DNA of 64,000 bases from Methylococcales bacterium (lineage in GTDB: Bacteria > Pseudomonadota > Gammaproteobacteria > Methylococcales > Methylomonadaceae): assembly GCA_023145835.1 (NCBI GenBank), contig JAGLDH010000063.1, positions 1 through 64,000 of the forward strand, given 5' to 3'. The notes beneath the pieces were generated by a model. It had not been told where the DNA came from and made no database searches. It saw only the letters and a program-made list of their open reading frames with translations. A program made the position numbers and the translations under genes. Positions within the stretch are counted from its first letter, which is position 1. Every line of letters starts with the position of its first letter. This document shows, piece after piece, positions 36,287 through 46,915 of this stretch.

Positions 36287-37309
36287 CTAGATGTACTTTT
36301 TTACTAGCTCTTCAGCGATTTGCACGCTATTTAGCGCAGCCCCTTTCCGAACATTATCACCAACCACCCATAAATTAATGCCTTTAGGATATGAAATATC
36401 CTCTCTAACCCTACCTACAAAAACATCATCATTTCCAGAGGATTCAGTTACTGCCGTTGGGTATCCCCCATCGACATGCTCATCTAAAACTGTGACACCC
36501 GGTGCATTTTCTAATAATTCACGAACAGCGTTTACATTAATCTTTTCTTTTGTTTCTATATGTACCGCTTCAGAATGCCCATAAAAAACAGGGACACGTA
36601 CTGCAGTTGGGTTAACTTTAATAGATTCATCAGAAAATATTTTTTGTGTTTCCCACACCATTTTCATTTCTTCTTTGGTGTATCCATTGTCCATAAAAAC
36701 ATCAATTTGAGGTAGTACATTAAATGCAATTTGCTTAGGGTATACCTCTGGTGTAATAGGTTTACCGTTCAACAATTTTGCTGTTTGAGAAACGACTTCT
36801 TCTATAGCTTGTTTACCCGTTCCAGAAACAGCCTGATAAGTACAAACATTAATACGCTCAATACCCACAGCATCATAAATAGGCTTTAAAGCAACCAGCA
36901 TTTGAATCGTAGAACAATTAGGGTTGGCAATAATACCCCTTGTTTTATAGTCTGCAATTTTCTCAGGATTAACCTCAGGGATAACTAAAGGAATATCATC
37001 GTCATATCTAAATTCTGATGTATTATCAATAACAACACATCCTAGCTTAGCCGCTTTAGGAGCAAACTCTTTCGATATACTTCCCCCAGCAGAAAACAAT
37101 CCAATTTGTACTTTAGAAAAATCAAATTCAGCTAAGTCAGTAACAACTAAATTTTTTCCTTTAAATGAAATCCGTTTACCCACTGAACGACTACTTGCCA
37201 AGGCATAGACCTCACCTACTGGAAAATCACGTTCCTCCAAAATTGACAACATTGCTTCGCCAACTGCACCGGTTGCTCCTACAACAGCCACATCATACGT
37301 TTTTGACAC
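36287..37309 (-). CDS. asd: Aspartate-semialdehyde dehydrogenase
   Basis: 340 aa from the preferred GTG at 37309, which has a GGGG Shine-Dalgarno 5 nt upstream; an in-frame TTG at 37324 would add five residues. The NADP-binding motif is VVGATGAVGEAML, the catalytic Cys lies in IANPNCSTIQM, and the substrate region includes YQAVSGTGKQA. It reduces aspartyl phosphate on the way to lysine, threonine and methionine. It lies 70 bp upstream of fimV, the same order as in many gammaproteobacteria. Confidence 0.97.
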   Translation of the reverse strand: MSKTYDVAVVGATGAVGEAMLSILEERDFPVGEVYALASSRSVGKRISFKGKNLVVTDLAEFDFSKVQIGLFSAGGSISKEFAPKAAKLGCVVIDNTSEFRYDDDIPLVIPEVNPEKIADYKTRGIIANPNCSTIQMLVALKPIYDAVGIERINVCTYQAVSGTGKQAIEEVVSQTAKLLNGKPITPEVYPKQIAFNVLPQIDVFMDNGYTKEEMKMVWETQKIFSDESIKVNPTAVRVPVFYGHSEAVHIETKEKINVNAVRELLENAPGVTVLDEHVDGGYPTAVTESSGNDDVFVGRVREDISYPKGINLWVVGDNVRKGAALNSVQIAEELVKKYI

Positions 37310-37383
37310 ATACACCCCTAACAAGTTTCCAATCTAATATAAAAAACAATCTCTTTGGGTTATCCATTACAAACAAGCTCATC

Positions 37384-38441
<1,058 letters not shown>

Positions 38442-38909
38442 ATGCGCGTTAAAGAATTAATGACATCAAAAGTATTCACTGTTAACGAACACGATATGAT
38501 CGATAGAGTCTTCTTCTTAATTAACTATGAAAAAATTCGTCATATCCCTGTGGTAGAAAAAGGTAAGGTTATTGGTATCGTTTCTGACCGAGATATGTAT
38601 AAAACTTTAGGACCAAAAAGCAATTCAAACGTTCTTGAAAATAACAAAACTGGTACGGAACTACATGTTATTCCTAAAAAGGTAAAAAACATCATGCGTA
38701 GAGGTATTATCTCCATTTCCCCAGATGCATATGCTTCACAAGCTGCGGCACTCATGGCTGACCATAAAATAGGAGCATTACCGGTTGTTAAAGAAGGAAA
38801 ATTAGTCGGGATTATTTCTGCTACAGATATTTTAATTGTTTTTTCAAAGCTAGAACATGCTAAAGAGGCACGAGAAAGACGAATTACAGAAGGGACAAGC
38901 CACTCATAA
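38442..38909 (+). CDS. Tandem CBS-domain protein
   Basis: 155 aa from the ATG at 38442 with an AAGGAAA Shine-Dalgarno; a GTG upstream at 38400 lacks one. Two CBS domains cover about 5-62 (VKELMTSKVFTVNE, IVSDRDMYKTL) and 85-143 (VKNIMRRGIISISPDAYA, LVGIISATDILI). Such proteins bind adenosine nucleotides and act as energy or redox sensors; the partner is unknown. Confidence 0.92.
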   Translation: MRVKELMTSKVFTVNEHDMIDRVFFLINYEKIRHIPVVEKGKVIGIVSDRDMYKTLGPKSNSNVLENNKTGTELHVIPKKVKNIMRRGIISISPDAYASQAAALMADHKIGALPVVKEGKLVGIISATDILIVFSKLEHAKEARERRITEGTSHS

Positions 38910-38980
38910 TTGAGTAAATTAATAAAAACAAGATAAAACCCCATTAGTAGATTCTCCATTTTCGTTTCATAAAGCATACC

Positions 38981-39517
38981 ATGACTTCAGAACAAGTAGT
39001 TGAGCGAACTAAAAAATGGCTAACCTCATTTATTATCCATTACAATATTTGCCCTTTTGCTAAACGTGAGTATGAGCGAGAAAGTATCTATTATTCTGTG
39101 ATCAAGCCAGAACAACTAGAACTATGTTTAGAAGCCCTTTTTTCTGAATGCCAACGTTTAGATACTCATTCAGAAATTGAAACAATATTGATTATTTTCC
39201 CGACCCAATTTACTAATTTTAATGATTACCTTGATTTTCTTAATTTAGCTGAATCACTCTTAATCGAACAAAATTATGAAGGGGTATATCAATTAGCAAG
39301 TTTTCACCCTCATTATTGCTTTGAAGGTGAAAATATTATGGATCCTGCCAATTATACCAATCGATCTCCTTACCCTATGCTTCACTTGATAAGAGAGGCT
39401 AGTTTAGAGCGAGCCTTACAATCATATCCAAACCCCGAACAAATACCTGAAAGAAACATCATATTGACACGAGAAATTGGGCTTGCAAAAATTCAAGCTA
39501 TTTTAAATAAAAAATAA
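38981..39517 (+). CDS. DUF1415 family protein
   Basis: 178 aa. The opening KKWLTSFIIHYNICPFAKRE and the later ASFHPHYCFEGENIMDPANYTNRSPYPM block are the hallmarks of DUF1415. Conserved Cys, His and Asn residues suggest an enzyme or metal site, but no function is established. It follows the CBS gene on the same strand by 71 bp and converges on the TPR-like gene, whose stop is 3 bp away. Confidence 0.9.
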   Translation: MTSEQVVERTKKWLTSFIIHYNICPFAKREYERESIYYSVIKPEQLELCLEALFSECQRLDTHSEIETILIIFPTQFTNFNDYLDFLNLAESLLIEQNYEGVYQLASFHPHYCFEGENIMDPANYTNRSPYPMLHLIREASLERALQSYPNPEQIPERNIILTREIGLAKIQAILNKK

Positions 39518-39520
39518 AGG

Positions 39521-40360
39521 TTATTTACCTTTTAACGTAGTTGCAGTCACCTTTGAATCTTTATTATTATCATTTACATCTACCTTTGTTTTTAATGACC
39601 CTTTAGGTTCTATTTTTCTAATAATATTACCTTCTGCGTCATAAACCACCCCATCCACTTCATTTTCATATTGTTTTTTCTTCTTCTTTTTACCAATAAC
39701 ATTCCCTTCTGCATCATATTTCACCACGTTTTTGTCAACGACCTCGGGCTCTGGTGCAGCTGTCATTTTTTCCATAAAATCAGTAAACCATTTAGCTTTT
39801 TTTACCTTTGCCAGATCTACATCATTAAGAATATCTTCAGCTTTAGGTAAACTGCCATATTCCTTTGATAACTCTAGGGCATCTAAACAAGCATCATCTT
39901 TCCTCCGTAATGCATAAATACAAGCTAAGTTATAAGCAGCACTGCCTTTCTGAATTCGCTCTGCATTCAAAAAAAACTCTTCTGCTAAAACATACAGCTC
40001 GTCATCAGGGTTAACATTCATAATACGCGCTAAATCCATATAAGCTACACCGCCATCTATAGCGGCCCCTAAATGGTTTGGTTCTACTAATAAGCAAAAG
40101 TTAAATCTAGAGATAGCATCTAAATAAAGCTTAACACTTTCATTTTCATCTTTAGTTTGTGCTTGGTGCAATAAAGCAAACCCCCAATTAAAAAGTGCTT
40201 CACCCATAGCCAAATCACCTTTCACTACATCAGCAAAACCTTGATACGCACTAATAAATAGCTGATCTGCTTTAGCACCCTCATTCTTTCGAGCCTTTGT
40301 CGTTTGTTCAATCGATGCTTTTAAAGTTGATTTTTTATTGATTCCGCCAAACAATGCCAT
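39521..40360 (-). CDS. TPR-like protein with YDAEGN repeats at the C-terminus
   Basis: 279 aa. Residues 1-190 are helical and TPR-like (GEALFNWGFALLHQA, KLYLDAISRFNFCLLVEP, AEEFFLNAERIQKGSAAYNLA). The C-terminus has two copies of a YDAEGN[VI]I motif separated by a run of Lys, then a charged tail. No signal peptide is seen, so it is probably cytoplasmic. A GAGG Shine-Dalgarno precedes the ATG. The function is not recognised. Confidence 0.8.
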   Translation of the reverse strand: MALFGGINKKSTLKASIEQTTKARKNEGAKADQLFISAYQGFADVVKGDLAMGEALFNWGFALLHQAQTKDENESVKLYLDAISRFNFCLLVEPNHLGAAIDGGVAYMDLARIMNVNPDDELYVLAEEFFLNAERIQKGSAAYNLACIYALRRKDDACLDALELSKEYGSLPKAEDILNDVDLAKVKKAKWFTDFMEKMTAAPEPEVVDKNVVKYDAEGNVIGKKKKKKQYENEVDGVVYDAEGNIIRKIEPKGSLKTKVDVNDNNKDSKVTATTLKGK

Positions 40361-40436
40361 TAATTTTTTCCTCTTTGTAATTTTTTCAGGGTTATTACTA
40401 TAGAATAACAGCTCAACTTTACAAGATCACCATCCA

Positions 40437-40718
40437 ATGAGTAAAAAAGACATAAACTTAGAAACATCTCAAATACCATGGCATGAATTACAACGGTTTT
40501 TTGCTAGTGGACTCGCTATTACTGTATCCAAAGACATTGATCTAGTTGATGTTGCCTATCAATTTTCAAAAGATAATAAAGCGCAGGTTGAACAATGGTT
40601 AAAAGAACTGAAAGTAGCCCCCGTTTCTGATCAACAAGCTTTAAAATGGTATGAAGAGAATATAGACATGTGGGCAGTCGTGGTAAAGCCATGGGTATTA
40701 GTTCAGGAAAAGACTTAA
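40437..40718 (+). CDS. DUF2288 family protein
   Basis: 93 aa matching the DUF2288 pattern: IPWHELQRFFASGLAITV near the start and WAVVVKPWVLVQE at the end. The family is small, cytosolic and uncharacterised. It is divergent from the TPR-like gene. Its TAA stop overlaps the ATG of the protease gene (TAATG), so the two are coupled. Confidence 0.88.
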   Translation: MSKKDINLETSQIPWHELQRFFASGLAITVSKDIDLVDVAYQFSKDNKAQVEQWLKELKVAPVSDQQALKWYEENIDMWAVVVKPWVLVQEKT

Positions 40719-41230
40719 TGAACAAAACAAACGATAGCTCAAAAATAGGACAAGGAATGATTTATCTTGCTTGGCTTTTATTTTTAGCTCTACTTACCTT
40801 TGGTTTTAATAATTACCTAGAGCAGCAAAATAATCCAAACCAAGACATTTCTGTCTCCTGGGATAAAAATAGCGCGGTCGTTAAGCTAAAACAAAATCGT
40901 TATGGACATTACTTGGCTAATGGTCAAATTAATCATCTTCCTGTTACTTTTTTACTTGATACAGGTGCAACTCTTATTAGCATTCCTGAGCCAGTCGCCC
41001 AAAAACTACAACTAAAAAGAGGTCTTTCAGCTAAAAGCATAACAGCAAATGGGACTATTACTGTCTACAATACTCGCTTAAATTCCGTAAGCATTGGATC
41101 TATAGAGCTTAACAACATACGCGCCACAATCAACCCTCATATGAAAGGGGAAGAAATATTACTAGGCATGAGTTTTATGAAACATCTAGAAATGGTTCAA
41201 AAAGGCCAGGAACTTATTCTTAGGTATTAA
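40718..41230 (+). CDS. Membrane-anchored retropepsin-like aspartic protease
   Basis: 170 aa from the ATG at 40718, which has an AGGAA Shine-Dalgarno and overlaps the upstream stop. A longer frame from a GTG at 40670 would overlap DUF2288 by 49 bp and is less likely. One TM helix (about 15-33) is followed by a single aspartic-protease domain with the active-site motif FLLDTGATLISIP and later ILLGMSFMKHLEM. It belongs to the TIGR02281-type clan AA proteases, which act as dimers on the periplasmic side; the substrate is unknown. Confidence 0.9.
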   Translation: MNKTNDSSKIGQGMIYLAWLLFLALLTFGFNNYLEQQNNPNQDISVSWDKNSAVVKLKQNRYGHYLANGQINHLPVTFLLDTGATLISIPEPVAQKLQLKRGLSAKSITANGTITVYNTRLNSVSIGSIELNNIRATINPHMKGEEILLGMSFMKHLEMVQKGQELILRY

Positions 41231-41233
41231 ATC

Positions 41234-41788
41234 ATGTTGAAATTATTGTTAATTCTTTGTTTTACCACTGTCTTTTCAGATACTCTATATGCTCATGCTG
41301 GCTCACATGGTAATGACGAATGTATTGTTAACGTCGGAAAGTTTGAAATCCGCTTGAATGGTTATCAATTTCAAGGAAAATTTCCAGACAAACATTACTG
41401 TCGCCACTTCCCTTACCTAGGTCAAACGATAATAAAGGTAGATTCTGTCACTACTGATTTAAGTGAACTATCTGTAGAGTTACAATTATTAAAACGTAAC
41501 TCATGGCTTGGATTAGTCTTTCAAAAAGCAAACGCTTTTTCTGTGATTAAGCAACGTTCATTACAATCTTTTTCTAATCAAGTAATCTCTATAAGCGGTG
41601 ATTTACAAAGCTTAGATATTTATGCCGTACACTTAAAGCTACATGCCAAAAATGGCACAATAACTGAACAAAAATTCATGTTTATTGCCGGCTTACCCTT
41701 CACTAAAATTATGGTGGGTATTGCAACAATACTCCTATTATTTATTGTTTTTATTTTTATTAAGCAACCCAAACGGCAACAACAATAA
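41234..41788 (+). CDS. Secreted or membrane protein of unknown function
   Basis: 184 aa. A signal peptide (about 1-20, ending near TLYAHAGSHG) precedes a His/Cys-containing periplasmic domain (DECIVNVGKFEIRLNGYQFQ, HYCRHFPYLGQT). A C-terminal TM helix (about 154-174) is followed by a basic tail. I do not recognise the family. It follows the protease gene by 3 bp, so it is co-expressed with it. Its last 51 bp overlap the 3' end of the convergent hydroxylase gene. Confidence 0.72.
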   Translation: MLKLLLILCFTTVFSDTLYAHAGSHGNDECIVNVGKFEIRLNGYQFQGKFPDKHYCRHFPYLGQTIIKVDSVTTDLSELSVELQLLKRNSWLGLVFQKANAFSVIKQRSLQSFSNQVISISGDLQSLDIYAVHLKLHAKNGTITEQKFMFIAGLPFTKIMVGIATILLLFIVFIFIKQPKRQQQ

Positions 41789-42541
41789 TTGAACAAACCC
41801 CAGTTCTTCCTGTTTTCTGTATTGAGGTAGCCCTATATCTAACGTTGTTTGAGTTTTTTCTGGAGTATCAACATAGGTTTTAAATAACCTGTCCCAAAGA
41901 GAAATTGAAAAACCATAGTTGCTGTCAGTTTCTGATTGAACTGTAGAATGATGAATACGATGAATGTCTGGAGTAATCACTATCCAACGTAAAGTTCTAT
42001 CAATTTTGGTAGGTAAATTGATATTACTGTGATTAAACGTTGCAGTCGCATTTAAAATTATTTCAAATGCTATGACAGCAATAGGATCAGCCCCTATCAA
42101 ATAAATACAGCCTATTTTATAACCCATTGAAATTACAATTTCTAATGGATGAAACCGAACCGCTGTTGTTGCATCAATCTCAATATCGGTATGATGAATT
42201 TGATGTAATTGCCATAAAAGTTTCCATTTATGAGAGATAACATGTTGAACATAAATAGCCAAATCAAGTAACAATATTGAGAGCCCTACCTTCAGCCAAC
42301 CCGTAATTATAAATTGATTTAACAATCCCCACGACTGATTTGAGGCATTAATTGCACCAAGATAAGCCAATCCGCCTATTGTAAAACGCATTAAAACCAT
42401 ATTAAAAACAGCTAATCCTATATTAATCGGCCAGCGTTGTTCTCGTGGTGTCATTTGCTGGCGCCTAGGATTATAATATTCCCAGCAAATCATCACCGTA
42501 AAAATACCTATTGCAACTGATAGTCTAATTATTGTTTCCAA
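41738..42541 (-). CDS. Sterol desaturase/fatty acid hydroxylase family protein
   Basis: 267 aa with several membrane helices and the di-iron histidine boxes HVISH, HQIHH and HRIHH in order, plus a further His in AVRFHPLEI. The family hydroxylates or desaturates lipids in the membrane; the substrate here is not known. It overlaps the glycosyltransferase gene upstream by 13 bp, which suggests co-expression. Confidence 0.92.
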   Translation of the reverse strand: METIIRLSVAIGIFTVMICWEYYNPRRQQMTPREQRWPINIGLAVFNMVLMRFTIGGLAYLGAINASNQSWGLLNQFIITGWLKVGLSILLLDLAIYVQHVISHKWKLLWQLHQIHHTDIEIDATTAVRFHPLEIVISMGYKIGCIYLIGADPIAVIAFEIILNATATFNHSNINLPTKIDRTLRWIVITPDIHRIHHSTVQSETDSNYGFSISLWDRLFKTYVDTPEKTQTTLDIGLPQYRKQEELGFVQLLLLPFGLLNKNKNNK

Positions 42542-43206
42542 AACAAACCTCTTGAATAAAGTTCAGAAAGTACGTCAGGGTTTTCACCAAAGAAGTAACG
42601 AAGCCGTATACTCCACATTAATAAAATTGTTTTAAATACACCAAATTGCTCCCAACGACGACCAGAACTCACAACCTCAGCATTCAGGCAACTTGGTGAA
42701 TGTATCTTTTTTAGTTTTATACAAAGATCAATATCTTCCATTAAAGCCATATCAGAATATCCACCCACAAGATCAAACATTTTTTTACTGACAAAAATCA
42801 CTTGATCTCCTGTCGCTATTCCCGTTAACCGAGAACGCCAATTCATAAAGGTAGAAACAACTTTCAACATAACGAGGCTACTTTTAAGCTGAATATCAAA
42901 CCACCCCCAATCTTGACCTGTCTGGTTTATGAGTGCTAATGCATTTTCTGGTAAAAAAGTATCTGCATGTAAAAAAACCATTATGTCGCCCGTTGCTTGC
43001 CTTGCCCCGGCATTCATTTGTTTGGCTCGACCTTGCATTGAAACTATTATTTTATCAACCAATGGTTTGGATATTTCAATCGTATCATCAAAACTCCCTC
43101 CATCAACAAGAATAATTTCAGTTTGATTTCTAGTTGATTGTAAGGCCAGCAAACATGTTTGAATATTATTCCCTTCATTAAATGTAGGAATAATTATAGA
43201 AATCAT
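42529..43206 (-). CDS. Family 2 glycosyltransferase (TIGR04283-like)
   Basis: 225 aa. The N-terminus ISIIIPTFNEGNNIQTCL and the DGGSFDDT block are a GT-A fold nucleotide-sugar site. The metal-binding DxD-like segment is VFLHADTFLP. The later GDQVIFVSKKMFDLVGGY and MEDIDLCIKLKK are typical of the TIGR04283 group. Substrate is unknown. Its start overlaps the helicase gene stop by 4 bp. Confidence 0.9.
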   Translation of the reverse strand: MISIIIPTFNEGNNIQTCLLALQSTRNQTEIILVDGGSFDDTIEISKPLVDKIIVSMQGRAKQMNAGARQATGDIMVFLHADTFLPENALALINQTGQDWGWFDIQLKSSLVMLKVVSTFMNWRSRLTGIATGDQVIFVSKKMFDLVGGYSDMALMEDIDLCIKLKKIHSPSCLNAEVVSSGRRWEQFGVFKTILLMWSIRLRYFFGENPDVLSELYSRGLFWKQ

Positions 43207-46200
43207 GATAAAGGTTTAAATAGTTCACTAAGGTCATCAGATGTAAGCTGCAGTGATTCTTCTTTCTTCCTTCCATTATAAATACTGTCAGCAAGTGCAC
43301 GTTTTTTCTCTTGCATCGCTAAAATTTTTTCTTCAACCGTATTTTCTGTCATTAGTTTATACACAAATACAGGTTTATCTTGTCCGATACGGTGTGCCCT
43401 GTCCGCAGCTTGAGTTTCTACTGCAGGATTCCACCAAGGATCATAAATAATCACTGTGTCAGCTTCTGTTAAGTTTAATCCCACTCCGCCTGCTTTTAAG
43501 CTAATTAAAAAAACATCGACTTCCCCACTTTTAAAACGTTCTATCGCTTCATCTCGCTTTCTTGTTTGTCCTGTTAATTTACTATATTCAATATTATGAG
43601 CTTTGAGTTCTTTTTCCATCAAAGCAATCATTTTAGTAAACTGAGAAAAAACAAGAATGCGCCGCCCTTCTTCTAATTGTTCAGGTAGCATTTCCATCAG
43701 TAAATCCAGCTTTGCCGATTCATCAATTTTTTGAGCTTCTTTTAAAGATAACGTTCGTGGGTCACAACAAGTTTGGCGTAGCTTTAAAAGCGCATCTAAA
43801 ATGGTAATATGGCTACGCGCCAACCCTTTATCTGCAATTGCATCCCGTACTTTTTTCTCCATAGTAATACGAATACTTTCATATAATGCGGCTTGTTTAT
43901 CGTACAAAGGAACTGAGCGGATAATTTCTGTTTTAGCAGGTAGTTCAGTGGCAACTTCTTGTTTTGTTCTACGCAGCATAAAAGGTTGAAGTCGTTTGGA
44001 TAATCGTTCTCTCTGCTGTTGATCACCATGTACTTCTATAGGCGTACGGTAAGTTTTTTTAAAAAAAGTACTGTCACCTAAAAAACCAGGCATAAGAAAA
44101 TCAAATTGCGCCCATAACTCGCCAAGATGATTTTCCATCGGCGTTCCTGTCAAACATAAACGATAGCTAGTTTTTAACTCTCTCACTACCCTTGCAGCCT
44201 GTGAGCGAGGGTTTTTTATCATTTGTGCTTCATCAAGTACCAAATAATGGTAGTTTGTTTTTTCTAATACTTCCTGGTCTCTGGTTAACAATGGGTAAGT
44301 CGTTAAAATCAAATCATAATCTTTAATTTTGTCAAAATATTGTTTTCGATCTGCACCTTGTAGAATTAATACTTTTAAATTTGGTGTAAATCGCTCTGCT
44401 TCTCTACGCCAATTACCCATTAAACTGGTAGGCGCAATAATCAAACAAGGTTTATCCATCCGCCCGGCTTTTTTTTCTACTAATAAATGGCAGAGAGTTT
44501 GGATTGTTTTCCCTAACCCCATATCATCAGCTAAAATACCAGCGAAATTATATTCTCGTAAAAATTGTAACCAATTCAACCCTTGTTGCTGATATTCTCT
44601 TAATGTCGCATTAAGCTCTGTTGGTACAGGCACATCCTCAATACCCTCAAAGTTTTTTAATTTTTTACCTGTTTCAATTAATTCTTTTCCACCGTTAATA
44701 CTAAAAATACCATAACTATGTAGATCTAATTCAGCAAGGCTAGCTGCATTAAAGCGAGACAGCATAAGTCCACCATCCTCATTGACTGACGCACTATCAA
44801 ATAACTCAAAGACAATTTCAAGAAAAGGCTTAAGTTGACTGGATGGCATATTGACATATGTATGACCCTCAACAGGGATAGTCAGCATCTCAGGAAGCTC
44901 ATTCAATGAATATTCTTCCAGTACAGGCATAATTAATGGTAATAAGGGCATCAGTTGTCCATTAATATTAATCTGAAAATTCATTTCAAACCAATCATTA
45001 GTTGATTCTTCTATATCTGCGTGCCATTCTTCAGCTTGTTGAAAGTTCAGTTTAAAATTATCATCTTTTTCTACAATCCATCCCTGTTCAGTTAATTGAG
45101 GTAGATTATTTTGAAGAAACTCAGACCAGCGATTAGCACTTTCAATAACAGAGGTCTCAGCAGGACTCAGGAATATTAACTCTTTATCTTTGATCAGGTC
45201 AGTTGGGTGGAACCCTAGCTCAATAACTTGTTTAACAGCAGCCATCTCTAATTTAATATCTCTTTGAACTCTAAAAATTCCTTGATTGGTTTTAACTGTA
45301 CAAAAAGGTTCTGAGGTATAAGCAGATATAACGACCTCGTCATAAAAAAAATTCAACTGGATAAAGTGATTGTATTGTGCTGAATTTACTTGCCCACCAA
45401 ATAATGTTATTTTTGGAATAGGTTTGGCTCCAGAGAGCTCAATCAACTCAATTTTTTTAGGTGCAGGCAAAGGAATGGAAGGGTATTCAATGGTTAACCG
45501 TTGGCTAAACTCTTCAACATGCTGCTTTGGAACTAACGGAGCAGATAATATTTTTTGTAGTTGATTATGGGATAGATTCAACTCTTTAATTGTTCCTAAT
45601 GTATTTTGATGGGAATCAATATATAAAGGTGGGGCGGTAAGTACTAAGGTTGCTTCAGGCTCTATTTCAACCTTAAATTTATAATTTCCTTGTTCTGGTT
45701 GCCATAAAAACTGGAGTTCTCGTTCGTCTCCCTTACGCAAAGAAGCAGCTTGATGTGCTTTCCAAAAAAAACGATTTGTTTCTACTATTTTTGATAAGAC
45801 AATAAATCCAAGACTCCCTGCTAATAGTGGAGCGCCCGTGTAATCAATCTCTAGGCTATAAAGAAGCCGAGCAATTTCTTGGTCTATCTCATCTATATAA
45901 CTAGCATAACTATAACTATACCGCAGGTTATTTAGTGTTGTTTTTCTTCCTTTATTTAACCCTCCCTTTTTATTCACTTTTGTAATAACAAATTCCAAAG
46001 TAAAAATATACTTTGTTTTACTGGGCTGCAACACATAGACTATAAACTCTTTTTCTAGATCAACTGTGCTAGGTAAATCATCAAAATTATTAAGCCAATC
46101 TAAACATAAAGGAATATTATTTTTAGGTTGGAGGGCTTGTGGTGAAACATGCATGTATTCTAAACAAACAGCAGCAACATGCTTACAGTTATACATAATA

Positions 46201-46490
46201 GGACAAGTACAATCACCATCAATAATGACTGTAGTGAAGTCATCTTTCCAGTCAACTCTTACTTGTTGCTGATAATGTTTTCTACCACTCCCTTTAATAG
46301 TTGAATTAAAAATCACAAAAACATCTTCATCCTTTGTAATATCAAATTCTATAATACGCTCTTCTTCAAAATATACCTTTCCACGCCCAAAGTAGGTATC
46401 ACCACAGCCATGACGAATATCTGATTGAATAATTCTTTTTTTATTGTTCATTATGGACATAAAAGGGTTGCAAAAATCTAGTAAGTTCAC
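43203..46490 (-). CDS. SNF2-family helicase-like ATPase with SWIM zinc finger
   Basis: Up to 1095 aa. A SWIM zinc finger (CTCPIMYNCKH, near residue 97) is followed by a long uncharacterised middle part. The SNF2 ATPase has motif I DDMGLGKTIQ, motif II DEAQ, motif III LTGTPMENHLGELW and the C-terminal helicase block SLKAGGVGLNLTEADTV ... RAHRIGQ. These proteins translocate on DNA and are linked to repair or transcription. The start is uncertain: a GTG at 46490 and ATGs at 46460 and 46451 are all in frame and none has a good Shine-Dalgarno. It is the first gene of a run with the glycosyltransferase and the hydroxylase. Confidence 0.93.
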   Translation of the reverse strand: MNLLDFCNPFMSIMNNKKRIIQSDIRHGCGDTYFGRGKVYFEEERIIEFDITKDEDVFVIFNSTIKGSGRKHYQQQVRVDWKDDFTTVIIDGDCTCPIMYNCKHVAAVCLEYMHVSPQALQPKNNIPLCLDWLNNFDDLPSTVDLEKEFIVYVLQPSKTKYIFTLEFVITKVNKKGGLNKGRKTTLNNLRYSYSYASYIDEIDQEIARLLYSLEIDYTGAPLLAGSLGFIVLSKIVETNRFFWKAHQAASLRKGDERELQFLWQPEQGNYKFKVEIEPEATLVLTAPPLYIDSHQNTLGTIKELNLSHNQLQKILSAPLVPKQHVEEFSQRLTIEYPSIPLPAPKKIELIELSGAKPIPKITLFGGQVNSAQYNHFIQLNFFYDEVVISAYTSEPFCTVKTNQGIFRVQRDIKLEMAAVKQVIELGFHPTDLIKDKELIFLSPAETSVIESANRWSEFLQNNLPQLTEQGWIVEKDDNFKLNFQQAEEWHADIEESTNDWFEMNFQININGQLMPLLPLIMPVLEEYSLNELPEMLTIPVEGHTYVNMPSSQLKPFLEIVFELFDSASVNEDGGLMLSRFNAASLAELDLHSYGIFSINGGKELIETGKKLKNFEGIEDVPVPTELNATLREYQQQGLNWLQFLREYNFAGILADDMGLGKTIQTLCHLLVEKKAGRMDKPCLIIAPTSLMGNWRREAERFTPNLKVLILQGADRKQYFDKIKDYDLILTTYPLLTRDQEVLEKTNYHYLVLDEAQMIKNPRSQAARVVRELKTSYRLCLTGTPMENHLGELWAQFDFLMPGFLGDSTFFKKTYRTPIEVHGDQQQRERLSKRLQPFMLRRTKQEVATELPAKTEIIRSVPLYDKQAALYESIRITMEKKVRDAIADKGLARSHITILDALLKLRQTCCDPRTLSLKEAQKIDESAKLDLLMEMLPEQLEEGRRILVFSQFTKMIALMEKELKAHNIEYSKLTGQTRKRDEAIERFKSGEVDVFLISLKAGGVGLNLTEADTVIIYDPWWNPAVETQAADRAHRIGQDKPVFVYKLMTENTVEEKILAMQEKKRALADSIYNGRKKEESLQLTSDDLSELFKPLS

Positions 46491-46915
46491 TGGTGGATAA
46501 TTTTATTTAACCGTCAAAGTATAAAGAACATACCTATTAGATACAATTCAAAATACAGATGTAAATACTAGAGTTAAATTCTTAATGAGATATGAATGCT
46601 ACCCCGCGCCATTAGACTGATTACTATTAGGACATCCATCAATTAAAAATAATGTTATTTTCATCACCCAATCAGGTGGTTCCAATTTCAATCCTCCCTT
46701 TTTTTAGTATAGAATACCGTCAAACTAGCTATTAAAAAAAAGTGCTATTACCACACATCCATTTTTTTTGAAATAAAGTCACGACTTTGAGTATTGCAAT
46801 CGCCCTCTAACTAGCGGTAAAATTTGAAGTGATTTATTATTCTTAACTTTTTTCAGAAAATACAAGCTTTTATTTCTTGCCAAGTACGCTAGAAATAACC
46901 AAAAAAATTATTACT
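46491..46915. other. Divergent intergenic region, helicase / GTPase genes
   Basis: About 425 bp without a supportable gene. A 22-codon frame on the minus strand near 46605-46671 has no family match and is not called. Nothing else stands out. Confidence 0.5.

Noticed and set aside
40670-40717. N-terminal extension of the retropepsin-like gene from GTG 40670
   Set aside because: It would overlap DUF2288 by 49 bp, lacks a Shine-Dalgarno, and the ATG at 40718 has both an AGGAA and a TAATG coupling.
46605-46671. 22-aa minus-strand ORF starting ATGAAAATAACA
   Set aside because: Too short to support, no known motif; could be a remnant but there is no evidence.
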